Of a stretch of DNA of 64,000 nucleotides, positions 35,049 to 43,500 are shown piece by piece (position 1 is the stretch's first letter; the number at the start of each line of letters is the position of its first letter). A model generated the notes under the pieces. It was not told the DNA's origin, ran no database searches, and was given only the letters and a program-made list of their open reading frames with translations. A program made the position numbers and the translations under genes. The stretch is from assembly GCF_024495425.1 (NCBI RefSeq), contig NZ_JANHJR010000001.1, positions 558,001 to 622,000 on the forward strand. Reading direction: 5' to 3'. This DNA comes from Haloarchaeobius litoreus. GTDB lineage: Archaea; Halobacteriota; Halobacteria; Halobacteriales; Natrialbaceae.

Positions 35049-35821
35049 CGGGTTCGCTCGTCGCCGCGGTCGTCCAGCTCGGCCACCCGGTCCGCGACCG
35101 CCGGCAGGAACTCCTCGACGGGCTCGCGGGCCACGTGGTCCGCACGCCCCGCGTACCTCGTCCGGTCGAGATTGACGACGACGAGCGTCGCGCCGTTCCG
35201 GAGCGCGGTATCGGGGAGGAGGCTGGCCGGGTCCACCGTGAGCGAGGAGCCCGCGGCGAGGAACACGTCGGCCGTCTCCGCCCGCCGATTCGACTCCTGC
35301 AGGGCGGTCCCTGGCAGCCGCTCGCCGAACAGGACCGTGTCCGGCTTGTAGACGCCGCCGCAGTCACAGGTCGGCGCATCCTCGCCCGATTCCACGCGGT
35401 CGCGGGCCGCCTCGACGGGGATGGACGTCCCACAGTCCGGACAGGTCGCCCGGGTGCCGGTTCCGTGGAGGTGCACCACGGACTCGGAGCCGGCTTCGAG
35501 ATGCAGCCCGTCGACGTTCTGCGTGAGCAGCGCGTCGAGGTGCCCTCCGGACTCCAGCCGGGCGAGCGCGTCGTGGGCCGGATTCGGCGCGACCTCGCTG
35601 TCGAAGAAGTGCCCGTGGAGGTCGAGCCAGTCGCTCCAGAACCGCGCGGGCTGTGCGCGGTAGCGCCCGATGGTGAACGCCCGCTCGTCGAACTCGTCCC
35701 AGAGGCCGCCCTCGCTCCGGAAGTCGGGGATGCCGGAGGCCGTCGAGAGGCCCGCGCCGGTCAGCGCGACCACCTCGTCGGCGTCGGCGATCGCGGCCGC
35801 GACGGGGTCCGGGTCTGTCAT
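35042..35821 (-). CDS. Sir2-family NAD-dependent protein deacylase
   Basis: This 259-residue sirtuin removes acyl groups from lysine using NAD+. It has GAGLSTASGIPDFRS, TQNVDGLH, the catalytic His in HLHGTGTRATC, zinc Cys pairs CPDC and CDC, and GSSLTVDPA. Length is normal. Its 3' end overlaps the end of the nuclease gene by seven bases on the opposite strand. In haloarchaea sirtuins may act on chromatin proteins or metabolic enzymes; no target is indicated here. Confidence 0.93.
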   Translation of the reverse strand: MTDPDPVAAAIADADEVVALTGAGLSTASGIPDFRSEGGLWDEFDERAFTIGRYRAQPARFWSDWLDLHGHFFDSEVAPNPAHDALARLESGGHLDALLTQNVDGLHLEAGSESVVHLHGTGTRATCPDCGTSIPVEAARDRVESGEDAPTCDCGGVYKPDTVLFGERLPGTALQESNRRAETADVFLAAGSSLTVDPASLLPDTALRNGATLVVVNLDRTRYAGRADHVAREPVEEFLPAVADRVAELDDRGDERTRQ

Positions 35822-35946
35822 CGTCGGGGTATCGGTCCCCGACGGTTAAGCACCTGCTGCTCGACGGTGTCTCCGAGCTCCGCACCTCCCGAACCACCCA
35901 CCGACAGAACAGGCAGTCTTATGACCCGTTCTCCGGACATCAGCGT

Positions 35947-36393
35947 ATGGAGCGTCGCCAGGTACTGTCTGCGCTCTGTGGTGTGGCCCCGCTGGCAGGC
36001 TGTCTGAGTGGGGACGGCTTCGGCATCGAGGACGCCGACACGACCGTCCCGGAACGCCGGTGCGTCGCCGACCCGGCGAACGATGCCTCGGTGCGGTTCG
36101 CCGATTCGGACGCGGTCGTCGTCTCCGGCGAACTCCTCTCTCACACGCTCTGCGACGACGTGAACCTGAGCGTGTTCACGTCCGAGGACGAGCGCGAGCG
36201 AGGGGAGGCCATCGTCGAGGTCGCGCCGGTCCAACCGACCGGACCCGACACCGACTGCGAGCCCTGCGAGGACCAGCCGGTGTGTACCTACGAGTCGCGG
36301 CTCACGTTCTCCGGGCGTGTCACCGGTGTCGACCTGCTCCACGGGCTCCCCGGTGGCGGGTCGGCGAACGTCGCCGTCGAGCACCGCAGGTAG
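35947..36393 (+). CDS. Small Cys-rich lipoprotein
   Basis: This 148-residue protein has the signal MERRQVLSALCGVAPLAGC, a Tat-type lipoprotein start with Cys19 as lipid site. The mature part is acidic with several Cys (ERRC, SHTLC, DCEPCEDQPVC) that could form disulfides outside the cell. I do not recognise a family. Confidence 0.7.
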   Translation: MERRQVLSALCGVAPLAGCLSGDGFGIEDADTTVPERRCVADPANDASVRFADSDAVVVSGELLSHTLCDDVNLSVFTSEDERERGEAIVEVAPVQPTGPDTDCEPCEDQPVCTYESRLTFSGRVTGVDLLHGLPGGGSANVAVEHRR

Positions 36394-36498
36394 ATCGACG
36401 GAAACTGTCGCGGAACCGCCTCAGACACCCTGGAACCGGTGAACCACCACCGATTTCAGTATCCGAAGGTTGAAACGCGCCCAACACCTCCAGCGTGT

Positions 36499-37113
36499 AT
36501 GGAATACGAGACACTTCTCGAGCGAGCACACGCAGATCTCCCCGACATGCCACAGGACGCGGGCAGCCGACTCTCCATCCCCGACCCGGCCGGCGAGACC
36601 GACGGCGCGTTCACACGACTCACCAACCTCCAGGCCATCGCGGACGCCCTCTCGCGGGACTCCCAGCACCTCCACCGGACCATCCAGCGCGAACTCGGGA
36701 CCAACGGCCAGTTCGACGGCAACCGGGCGCGCTACAACGGTTCGTTCTCCGTCTCCGACTTCGACGCGGCCATCCAGCAGTACATCGACGAGTACGTCAC
36801 CTGCGGCGAGTGCGGCCTGCCCGACACCCGCCTCGTGACCGAGGACGGCGTCGACATGCTGCGCTGTGAGGCCTGCGGTGCCTTCCAGCCCGTCTCGAAG
36901 AGCAAGTCCCCCAGCAGCGCCAACGTCAACCCCGACGAGGTCGAGGAGGGACGGACCTACGAGGTCAAGATCACGGGCACCGGCCGCAAGGGCGACGGTG
37001 TTGCCGAGAAGGGCAAGTACACCATCTTCGTCCCCGGCGCACAGGAGGGCGACGTGGTCCAGATCTACATCAAGAACATCTCCGGCACGCTCGCGTTCGC
37101 GCGACTCGCCTGA
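36499..37113 (+). CDS. eif2b: Translation initiation factor aIF2 beta subunit with TRAM domain
   Basis: This 204-residue protein is the beta subunit of the factor that brings initiator Met-tRNA to the ribosome. It has an N-terminal helix, the aIF2B/aIF5 core at about 30-100, a zinc ribbon with Cys102, Cys105, Cys123 and Cys126 (CGEC...CEAC), and a C-terminal TRAM RNA-binding domain at about 148-204 (EEGRTYEVKITGTGRKGDGV). Haloarchaeal beta subunits carry this TRAM extension. The start at 36499 (MEYETLLERAH) matches the family. Confidence 0.95.
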   Translation: MEYETLLERAHADLPDMPQDAGSRLSIPDPAGETDGAFTRLTNLQAIADALSRDSQHLHRTIQRELGTNGQFDGNRARYNGSFSVSDFDAAIQQYIDEYVTCGECGLPDTRLVTEDGVDMLRCEACGAFQPVSKSKSPSSANVNPDEVEEGRTYEVKITGTGRKGDGVAEKGKYTIFVPGAQEGDVVQIYIKNISGTLAFARLA

Positions 37114-37203
37114 CTCGGCGGTTCTTCTCTTTCGAGCAGTTCAGCAGGTAGCGACCGCCACCTCCGGCGGGAGCGTTTAGCCCCCGTGGCCCCTGTCTCC
37201 TGC

Positions 37204-37902
37204 ATGGACATCGACCGGTACGACTCCCTCGACGGACAGGTCGCGCTCGTCACCGGCGCGAACCGTGGCCTCGGGGCCGAGATCGCGGCCGAGCTGGCCG
37301 AACTCGACGCGACCGTCTACGCCGGAGCGAGACGGCCGAACGACGTGACGGCCGACGACCTTCACCCGGTCGAACTCGACGTGACGAACGACGAGTCGAT
37401 GCGGACCGCGGTCGAGCGAATCGACGAGGAGGCGGGGCGACTCGACGTGCTCGTGAACAACGCTGGCATCGGTGGCCCCTCCGCGGTGCTGCACCGGCTC
37501 GAACCCCGGGACATCGACGCCGTGTTCGACGTGAACCTGCGCGGGCCGACCATCCTCACGAGATTCGCCCTGCCGCTGCTGCTCGACCGACCGGGCGGGC
37601 GCGTCGTCAACCTCTCCTCCGGGATGGGCGCGCTGGGCGAGGGGATGTCCGGGGGGAGCGCCCCGTATCGAATCTCGAAGACGGGGCTCAACGGGCTGAC
37701 GGCGTCCCTCCACGGCGAGTACGGGGACGATGGCCTGCTCGCCAACGCGGTCTGTCCCGGCTGGGTCCGCACCGACATGGTTGGGCCGGGTGCGAGCCGG
37801 AGCCCCGCAGAGGGTGCGGACACACCCGTCTGGCTGGCGACGTTCCGACCGGGCAGCCCATCGGGGCGGTTCTGGCGGGACCGTCACGTCATCGACTGGT
37901 GA
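37204..37902 (+). CDS. Short-chain dehydrogenase/reductase
   Basis: This 232-residue SDR has the cofactor site TGANRGLG (17-24), NNAGIGGPS, catalytic Ser in NLSSGMGALGEG and YRISKTGL. It is closest in layout to carbonyl-reductase-like SDRs of unknown substrate. ATG 37204 (MDIDRYDSLDGQVALVTG) is preferred to the upstream ATG at 37186. It converges with the thiolase gene. Confidence 0.85.
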   Translation: MDIDRYDSLDGQVALVTGANRGLGAEIAAELAELDATVYAGARRPNDVTADDLHPVELDVTNDESMRTAVERIDEEAGRLDVLVNNAGIGGPSAVLHRLEPRDIDAVFDVNLRGPTILTRFALPLLLDRPGGRVVNLSSGMGALGEGMSGGSAPYRISKTGLNGLTASLHGEYGDDGLLANAVCPGWVRTDMVGPGASRSPAEGADTPVWLATFRPGSPSGRFWRDRHVIDW

Positions 37903-37926
37903 GGGTTGAGCCGGCCTGTCGCCGCG

Positions 37927-39123
37927 TCACTCCCGCTCGATGAGCGTCGCGATACCCTGCCCGAAGCCGATGCACATCGTCGAGAGCGCGGTCTCCGCGC
38001 CGGTGCGCTCCAGTTCGTGGACGAGCTTCGTGACGAGCGCCGCGCCGGTCGCGCCGAGCGGGTGCCCGTGGGCGATGGCCCCGCCGTTGACGTTCGTGCG
38101 CTCCCACGGCGCGCCGGTCTCCTCCAGCCACGCGGCGACGACGCTCGCGAACGCCTCGTTCACCTCGAAGATGTCCACGTCGTCGACCGTCATGTCCTCC
38201 GATTCGAGCAGCTGCTGCGTGGCCGGAATGGGGCCGGTGAGCATCATCACGGGGTCGACGCCGACGACCTCCTGTGCGACGATGCGGGCCATCGGCTCCC
38301 AGCCGTTCGCCTCGGCGACCTCGCGCGAGCACACCAGGGTCGCGGCCGCGCCGTCGACGATGCCCGAGCTGTTGCCGGCGTGGATGACGCCCTCGCCCTC
38401 CTCGCGGAAGGCGAGCGGAAGCCCGCCCAGGGTGTCCATGTCGGTGCCGGGCCGGGCGTGGCCGTCTCGTTCGACCGTGATCGGTTCGCCGTCGAGCGTC
38501 GTCTCGACGGGGACGACCTGCGAGTCGTACCGGCCCGCCTCCCAGGCCTCGCCCCAGCGGCGCTGCGAGTCGACGGCGAGCTCGTCGAGGTCGGCCCGGT
38601 CGAAGCCCCACGTCCCCGCGATGCGTTCGGCGGACTCGCCCTGGGGGACGAGCTCCGAGTACTGCTCGCGGTAGGTCTCGGTCATCGACCCGCCGTCGGA
38701 GCCCATCGGCTCGCGGGTCATGTGCTCGACGCCGCCGGCGACGACGACGTCCTGGAAGCCCGCCGCGACCTGCCCGGCGGCGAAGTTGATGGCCTGCTGG
38801 CCGGAGCCGCACATCCGGTTGAGCTGGACCCCCGGCGGGCCGTGGCGGCCCTCGTAGGACGCCCCCGGACCGGCGTCGGCGGGTATCTCCTCACCCCATC
38901 CCGCCACGAGCGGGGCGATGCGGCCGATGTTCGACCCCTGGTCGCCCTTCGGCGTGACACAGCCGTACACCACGTCGTCGACGATGGCGGGGTCGAACCC
39001 GTTGCGTTCCTCCAGCGCCCGGAGCGGGACCGCCGCGAGGTCCTGCGGGTGGGTGTCCCGGAAGGCCCCGTCGCGCTTCCCGAACGGCGTCCGCACGGCG
39101 TCCACGATGACTGGCTCGTTCAT
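37927..39123 (-). CDS. Acetyl-CoA acetyltransferase (thiolase)
   Basis: This 398-residue thiolase exchanges acyl groups between CoA thioesters (acetoacetyl-CoA synthesis or beta-ketoacyl-CoA cleavage). It has acyl-accepting Cys105 (LNRMCGSGQQAI), the NGGAIAHGHPLGATGA block with catalytic His, and the C-terminal Cys in STMCIGFGQG. All active-site elements are present, so it is a true thiolase rather than an SCP-x-like protein. It could serve fatty acid, PHA or isoprenoid metabolism. Confidence 0.94.
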   Translation of the reverse strand: MNEPVIVDAVRTPFGKRDGAFRDTHPQDLAAVPLRALEERNGFDPAIVDDVVYGCVTPKGDQGSNIGRIAPLVAGWGEEIPADAGPGASYEGRHGPPGVQLNRMCGSGQQAINFAAGQVAAGFQDVVVAGGVEHMTREPMGSDGGSMTETYREQYSELVPQGESAERIAGTWGFDRADLDELAVDSQRRWGEAWEAGRYDSQVVPVETTLDGEPITVERDGHARPGTDMDTLGGLPLAFREEGEGVIHAGNSSGIVDGAAATLVCSREVAEANGWEPMARIVAQEVVGVDPVMMLTGPIPATQQLLESEDMTVDDVDIFEVNEAFASVVAAWLEETGAPWERTNVNGGAIAHGHPLGATGAALVTKLVHELERTGAETALSTMCIGFGQGIATLIERE

Positions 39124-39516
39124 CGGTGGAAACTATACCACGATTTACTTGTTTCTTTCGCCGGACGGGGCGAACTGTATGGACATCCAGAAATCCGGAG
39201 AACTATTTGAACTCAGTCTCTTATAAGTAATATAAGTGGGCGATAGAAAATTTTAATACCCCGTACTGTGAATATCGGGACACATGACGCGTACCCACGT
39301 CGTGCGGAACGAGGCTCGCACTGGTGGCGACCACCGGTTCGCCGCACACGGCGATCGACCGTCGACCACGGTCACGGGTACGCCGGTTTCTCGCTGACCG
39401 TCTCTACTCGCCGGCCACGGCCGGTAGCGCGTGTCCCACCGCCAGCGCAGTCGCTGGACCGTGACCACGCGTGGGGGTACCGCAGCTCGACCGCCCAGAC
39501 CCGACTCCACGAACCC
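39124..39516. other. AT-rich regulatory region between thiolase and HNH-like genes
   Basis: The first half is AT-rich and holds the thiolase promoter (minus strand, TAAAT near 39145), the inverted repeat CTTATA/TATAAG (39220-39225/39231-39236) and a plus-strand TATA box TTTTAATACC (39251-39260). The second half, to 39516, includes a possible 37-codon frame described separately and nothing else I can support. Confidence 0.5.
39284..39397 (+). CDS. Possible leaderless 37-residue protein
   Basis: ATG 39284 lies about 25 nt after the TATA box at 39251-39260, the exact spacing of haloarchaeal leaderless transcripts. The frame reads MTRTHVVRNEARTGGDHRFA and ends PVSR at TGA 39395-39397. It is basic and has no recognisable motif. 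Alternatively the promoter drives the HNH-like gene at 39517 with a long leader. Composition gives no independent support. Confidence 0.25.
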   Translation: MTRTHVVRNEARTGGDHRFAAHGDRPSTTVTGTPVSR

Positions 39517-40296
39517 ATGACCGAGTTCACCTTCGAGACGGACGCAGCGCACGCACCCTACAACCTCGCCCACCTGGTCGACGACCGCAGCTACCTGTCT
39601 CACCGCTTCGACGTCGAACCGGCGTACGACGACGGCGTCGCCGACCCCGGCACCGGCCGTCGCGACGCCCCGCCGGACTTCGGCGCGCGCCGTCGGGCCG
39701 TCGTCGAGTTCTACGGCGACCGCTGCGGCCGCTGCGCGACGCGGATCGACACCGGGAGCGCCGACGACGGCGAGGTCGCGTACCTGTTCAGTGTCGCGGA
39801 CGACACCGAGGACAGCTGGGCGCTGCGCCACCTCGTCGCCGTCTGCGAGCCGTGCTACGACCTGCTCAGTACGGACTGCACCGACCGCATCGGTGGCTTC
39901 GGCGACGCCTACCGTCGCGCGCCCCAGTTCCCCGCCTGGATCGGCGACCCGCGCGTGGCGGTCGAGCGGCTCCCGCTCTCCGGGCGCGAGGTGTGGTTCC
40001 GCGACCGACTGAGCGAGCGGGTCGACGTCGAGGCCCCGACCGGCGAGAGCGTCAACGGCGACGCCGCACGCGAGGCCTGCCTCGCCCGGTCGACACCCGC
40101 CGCGGTCGCGGTCGCGCTCAACGAGGCGCTCGTGGCCGACGAGCGCGGCCCGCTCTCGACGGCGAACCGTCGGCTCTGCGACCGGTGGGACACGCTCTCC
40201 GAGCGAGAACGGACCGAGTACGAACGACGCGCGGTGGACGCCGAGACGGTCGTCGGCGGTGGGTTCGAGCCCTGCGTCGACCTCCAGCGTGCCTGA
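39517..40296 (+). CDS. HNH-like zinc protein, probably degenerate nuclease fold
   Basis: This 259-residue protein has a treble-clef-like core with two Cys pairs, Cys70-x2-Cys73 (YGDRCGRCATRI) and Cys110-x2-Cys113 (LVAVCEPCYDLL), in the arrangement of HNH endonucleases. The central His residues that do catalysis in HNH enzymes are not seen (AYLFSVADDTEDSW occupies that place), so it may be structural. The rest is acidic and helical. ATG 39517 is taken; the in-frame extension upstream is Arg/Pro-rich. Confidence 0.6.
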   Translation: MTEFTFETDAAHAPYNLAHLVDDRSYLSHRFDVEPAYDDGVADPGTGRRDAPPDFGARRRAVVEFYGDRCGRCATRIDTGSADDGEVAYLFSVADDTEDSWALRHLVAVCEPCYDLLSTDCTDRIGGFGDAYRRAPQFPAWIGDPRVAVERLPLSGREVWFRDRLSERVDVEAPTGESVNGDAAREACLARSTPAAVAVALNEALVADERGPLSTANRRLCDRWDTLSERERTEYERRAVDAETVVGGGFEPCVDLQRA

Positions 40297-40338
40297 ACAC
40301 GGGTGGACGCTCCTCCCGGACCGTCGGGCGGTGTTCGC

Positions 40339-40382
40339 CACTCCCTCCACCCGTTGACGTTCACTCCCTCCACCCGCTGACG
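40339..40382. repeat. Two-copy 21-bp direct repeat
   Basis: CACTCCCTCCACCCG(T/C)TGACG occurs at 40339-40359 and 40362-40382 with one mismatch, in the space between two convergent genes. It is pyrimidine-rich on the plus strand; function unknown. Confidence 0.7.
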
Positions 40383-40415
40383 CCGTTACCTCCTCACACA
40401 CGATACCGACCGGCC

Positions 40416-42239
40416 TCAGACCCCGACGTGCTCGGGGTCGGTGCGCTGGCGACCGAGGAACCACCAGACGGCGAGCAGCAGGACGCCGACGCCCGCGACG
40501 GCACCGGCCGCGGTCAGGCTGGTGGTCGCGCCGACCGTGACACTCGAGATGAGCGCGCCGCTCCCGAGTGCGAGCGCGAGGAACCGTTCGACGCCCTGGT
40601 CGAGCCGCGTCTCGACGACGGACTCCACGTCGGCCTCCGTGACGTAGTCCGACCGGAGCGTCTCCTCGACCCCGGTGAGGTCGGCGTCGGCCGCCGCGCG
40701 CTCGTCCAGCGCCTCGACCTCCTCGGCCAGCGTCGAGATGGCTGTGTCGAAGCGGTCCTCGGCGCTCCGCAGGTCCGCCGCGGCAGCGGCGTACTCCTCC
40801 AGTTCCGCGACCCGCTCGCGGAGCTTCGCGACGCGGCCTTCGAGCTCGTTCAGCTCCGAGGTCGTCGCGTGTGTCTCGACGACCTCGTCGATGCGCTCGT
40901 CGAGCCCGGTCCGGTTCGCGTCGATAGCCGACTCGAGGTCGTCGCGGGCCATCTCGATATCGGACGCCAGCGAGCGCTCCAGTGCGGCCACGTCGCGCTC
41001 CTCCGCCTTGCGCTCCTCCAGTTCACGGGCGGCCTCGGCGACGCGTTCGAGGTCGTCCGCCCGGGCTGCGTCGTCCGCGAGGTCGTCCAGTCGGTCGACC
41101 ACGTCGGCCAGCGTCGACTCGGACGCGGCGCGCTCGTCGAGGTCGCGCAGTGACGCCGCCAGCGTCTGGACCCGCTCGGCCTCGGCAGCGGTGTCCTGCA
41201 GGTTGTCGAGGCGTTCCTCGACGTTCGCGACGGTGCTCGCGTCGGCCTTCAGCCCGTACAGGTCGGTGATGCTGTCCTCCAGTCCGTCCAGCTCCTCCGT
41301 GAGCTGGTCGCGCTTGCGCTTGGCGCGTGACTGCAGATGGTCGACGAACGAGGAGGTCGAATCCGTGAGCTCCAGGTTCAGCTCGTTGCGGAGCAGTTCG
41401 CGGTCCGCCTCGTCGACGCGGTCGTCCCGGAACGCCGCGACGAGCGCGCCGACCACGTCGTCGTCGGCGTCGAGGCGGGGGCCGTTCGTGGCCGAACCGT
41501 CGTCACTCTCGGACCCGGTGGCGGTGTCGGTCGATTCCTCGTCCGAGGGCGCGTTCTGGTCACCGGTCGAGGGTCCCGCAGCGGCGGGCTCCTCGAGGTC
41601 GAGCGTCGGCAGCTCGTCGTCCGCCTCGGCGGCGGAGCCGGAATCAGACGCGTCGGCCGCCGCGTCGTTCTCGGGGCTCGCGTCGGTCGTGTCCTGGTCC
41701 CCGAACGACCGCTCGATGGACGAGAGGTCCATGCCGCGCTCCCAGTCCGCCGGCTCCTCGTCGGGGGTCAGCGTCGGCTCCTCGGCCCCGGACGCCCCGT
41801 CGGATTCCCCGCCGACACTCGCCCCGGACGAGGTCGTCCGGCTCCCGTCGGCACCGAGGACCGTGAGCTCCGGTTCCGTCGCGAACGCGTCGGGGTCGGG
41901 GACGGACCCGGTGCGGAGCCCGACCACCGTCTCGACCCGGTCGTTCGGCCCGAGCGGACAGCGGAACTCCACGCCGTCGCCACGCTTCTGCCAGCGGTCG
42001 GCCTCGTAGTCGGCGTGGAAGCCCACGTCGTCCGCGTCGATACCGGGCGGCATCGTGTCCCGCAGGGAGACGGCGACCGCAGCGTCGGTCGTCGACTCGA
42101 TCTCGTACCTGATGACCGGGATGGCCGCGGCGTCGTCGGAGAGGCTCTTTGCCACACGCACCCCGTCCGTCCTGACGACGGTCGATGACCCACCGTCAGC
42201 CGTCCCACCCGGGGACGCACGTGAACGTTGCCCAGACAT
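40416..42239 (-). CDS. Tail-anchored coiled-coil protein
   Basis: This 607-residue acidic protein has a beta-rich N-terminal domain at about 20-130 (VIRYEIESTTDAAVAVSLRD), a low-complexity Asp/Ser/Glu region at about 130-265 and a long series of heptad-like helices at about 270-545. Two hydrophobic segments close the C-terminus (LALALGSGALISSVTVG and AGAVAGVGVLLLAVWWFLG). It is probably a membrane-bound, elongated haloarchaeal protein of unknown function. The start at 42239 fits a leaderless transcript from an ACTAAAAT box about 30 nt upstream; an in-frame ATG at 42260 is too near that box. Confidence 0.75.
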   Translation of the reverse strand: MSGQRSRASPGGTADGGSSTVVRTDGVRVAKSLSDDAAAIPVIRYEIESTTDAAVAVSLRDTMPPGIDADDVGFHADYEADRWQKRGDGVEFRCPLGPNDRVETVVGLRTGSVPDPDAFATEPELTVLGADGSRTTSSGASVGGESDGASGAEEPTLTPDEEPADWERGMDLSSIERSFGDQDTTDASPENDAAADASDSGSAAEADDELPTLDLEEPAAAGPSTGDQNAPSDEESTDTATGSESDDGSATNGPRLDADDDVVGALVAAFRDDRVDEADRELLRNELNLELTDSTSSFVDHLQSRAKRKRDQLTEELDGLEDSITDLYGLKADASTVANVEERLDNLQDTAAEAERVQTLAASLRDLDERAASESTLADVVDRLDDLADDAARADDLERVAEAARELEERKAEERDVAALERSLASDIEMARDDLESAIDANRTGLDERIDEVVETHATTSELNELEGRVAKLRERVAELEEYAAAAADLRSAEDRFDTAISTLAEEVEALDERAAADADLTGVEETLRSDYVTEADVESVVETRLDQGVERFLALALGSGALISSVTVGATTSLTAAGAVAGVGVLLLAVWWFLGRQRTDPEHVGV

Positions 42240-42331
42240 ATATTTCACACTGTGCTGCACTCATTTTAGTCTATCGGGCACAGATGTCAATGGTCGTGGA
42301 GCTCCGTCGAGAACCGGGTCCGCGGGCGGCG

Positions 42332-42730
42332 TTACTTGTCCTGGGGCGGCGCGACGAGCACCGGACGGTCCGCGTCGAGGATGACGCCCTGGGTCGTCGA
42401 ACCGAACAGGGCCTTCCCGGCGGGCGACCGACGGCGACCGCTCACGCAGATGCAGTCGACATCCCTGTCGGCCGCCTCGTCGAGAATCTCCGGGGCGGGG
42501 TCCCCACTGGACTCCGAGAGCGAGTAGTCGATGCCGGCCTCGTCGAGCACGTCACGGACCGCGTGGACCGTGCCGAGCTGGGTGACCGACGCCCCTTCGG
42601 GGTTGTCCCGGAAGACGTGGAAGACGGTGACGTGGACCGAATCCGGGGCGTCCGGAAGGTCGACGACTGCCTCAGCCTGGGATCGTGCGCGCTCTTCGGC
42701 CGTATCGAGTGCCAGCAGTACCTCGTACAT
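42332..42730 (-). CDS. Universal stress protein (UspA family)
   Basis: This 132-residue Usp-fold protein starts MYEVLLALDTAEERARSQAE and ends SGRRRSPAGKALFGSTTQGVILDADRPVLVAP, which holds the ATP-binding pattern G-x2-G-x(9)-G(S/T) in modified form. Such proteins are small cytosolic stress or signalling modules. ATG 42730 is preferred to a GTG two codons upstream. Confidence 0.88.
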   Translation of the reverse strand: MYEVLLALDTAEERARSQAEAVVDLPDAPDSVHVTVFHVFRDNPEGASVTQLGTVHAVRDVLDEAGIDYSLSESSGDPAPEILDEAADRDVDCICVSGRRRSPAGKALFGSTTQGVILDADRPVLVAPPQDK

Positions 42731-42786
42731 ACCCACCGCTACACCCGTGGGTGGCTTATCTTTGGGGGGTTATTTGCACGGATTGA

Positions 42787-43407
42787 TTACGAGACACCCC
42801 CGACGCCGCTGTCGGCGTCGGGCAGGTCGTGCTTCTCGACCTCGATGCCGAGTTCCTCCAGCGCGGCCGCCATGTGCTCGTCCTGCGCGTACTCCGCACC
42901 GTCCTCCTCGCGGATGCGCTGGGTCGTCGCCAGCACCTCGGCTCGGCGCTCGTCGGGGAACTCGTACTTGTCGGTGGCGAGCTCTATCACGAGCCCGTTG
43001 TTGTCGGTGGTGTACAGCGAGTGGAAGATGCCACGGTCGAAGATGTTGTAGCCGCGGCCGTCGGCCTCGATGGCGTCGACCACCTCCTCGAACCGGTCGG
43101 GGGCGACGCTGAACGCGAGGTGGTGGACCCCGCCGACGCCGGTGCGCTGCGGCCCGGTGTTCGACGGTCGGTCGTCGCTCACGAAGAACGTGAGGATGCG
43201 GCCGTCGCCGGTGTCGAAGAACAGGTGCGTCTGCGACGGGTCGTCGAGGTTCGGCTGTCGGAGCACGAGCGGCATCCCGAGCAGGTCGCGGTAGAACGCG
43301 ACCGTATCTTCCTCGTTGCTCCCGATGATGGTCATGTGGTCGGTGCCGGTGGTGCGGAACGGACTGTCCGGTGCCTCGGCGGTGACCGGGATCTCCTCGT
43401 CGGGCAT
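42787..43407 (-). CDS. VOC-family (glyoxalase/dioxygenase) protein
   Basis: This 206-residue vicinal-oxygen-chelate protein has paired beta-alpha-beta-beta-beta modules. Candidate metal ligands are His in TGTDHMTIIG, His in GVHHLAFSV and Glu in GLVIELATDKYEF. It resembles ring-cleavage dioxygenase/glyoxalase-like haloarchaeal proteins; substrate unknown. The start at 43407 (MPDEEIPVTAEAP) is chosen since upstream in-frame residues are not conserved-looking. Confidence 0.82.
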   Translation of the reverse strand: MPDEEIPVTAEAPDSPFRTTGTDHMTIIGSNEEDTVAFYRDLLGMPLVLRQPNLDDPSQTHLFFDTGDGRILTFFVSDDRPSNTGPQRTGVGGVHHLAFSVAPDRFEEVVDAIEADGRGYNIFDRGIFHSLYTTDNNGLVIELATDKYEFPDERRAEVLATTQRIREEDGAEYAQDEHMAAALEELGIEVEKHDLPDADSGVGGVS

Positions 43408-43500
43408 GTATCCGAGATACTCCACGGAGACGAATATAGCTGCCTCCAAACGACGCAGGTGACGCCGATGTAACCGGCTCAGCGCCGGCTCCGTCTGCCG

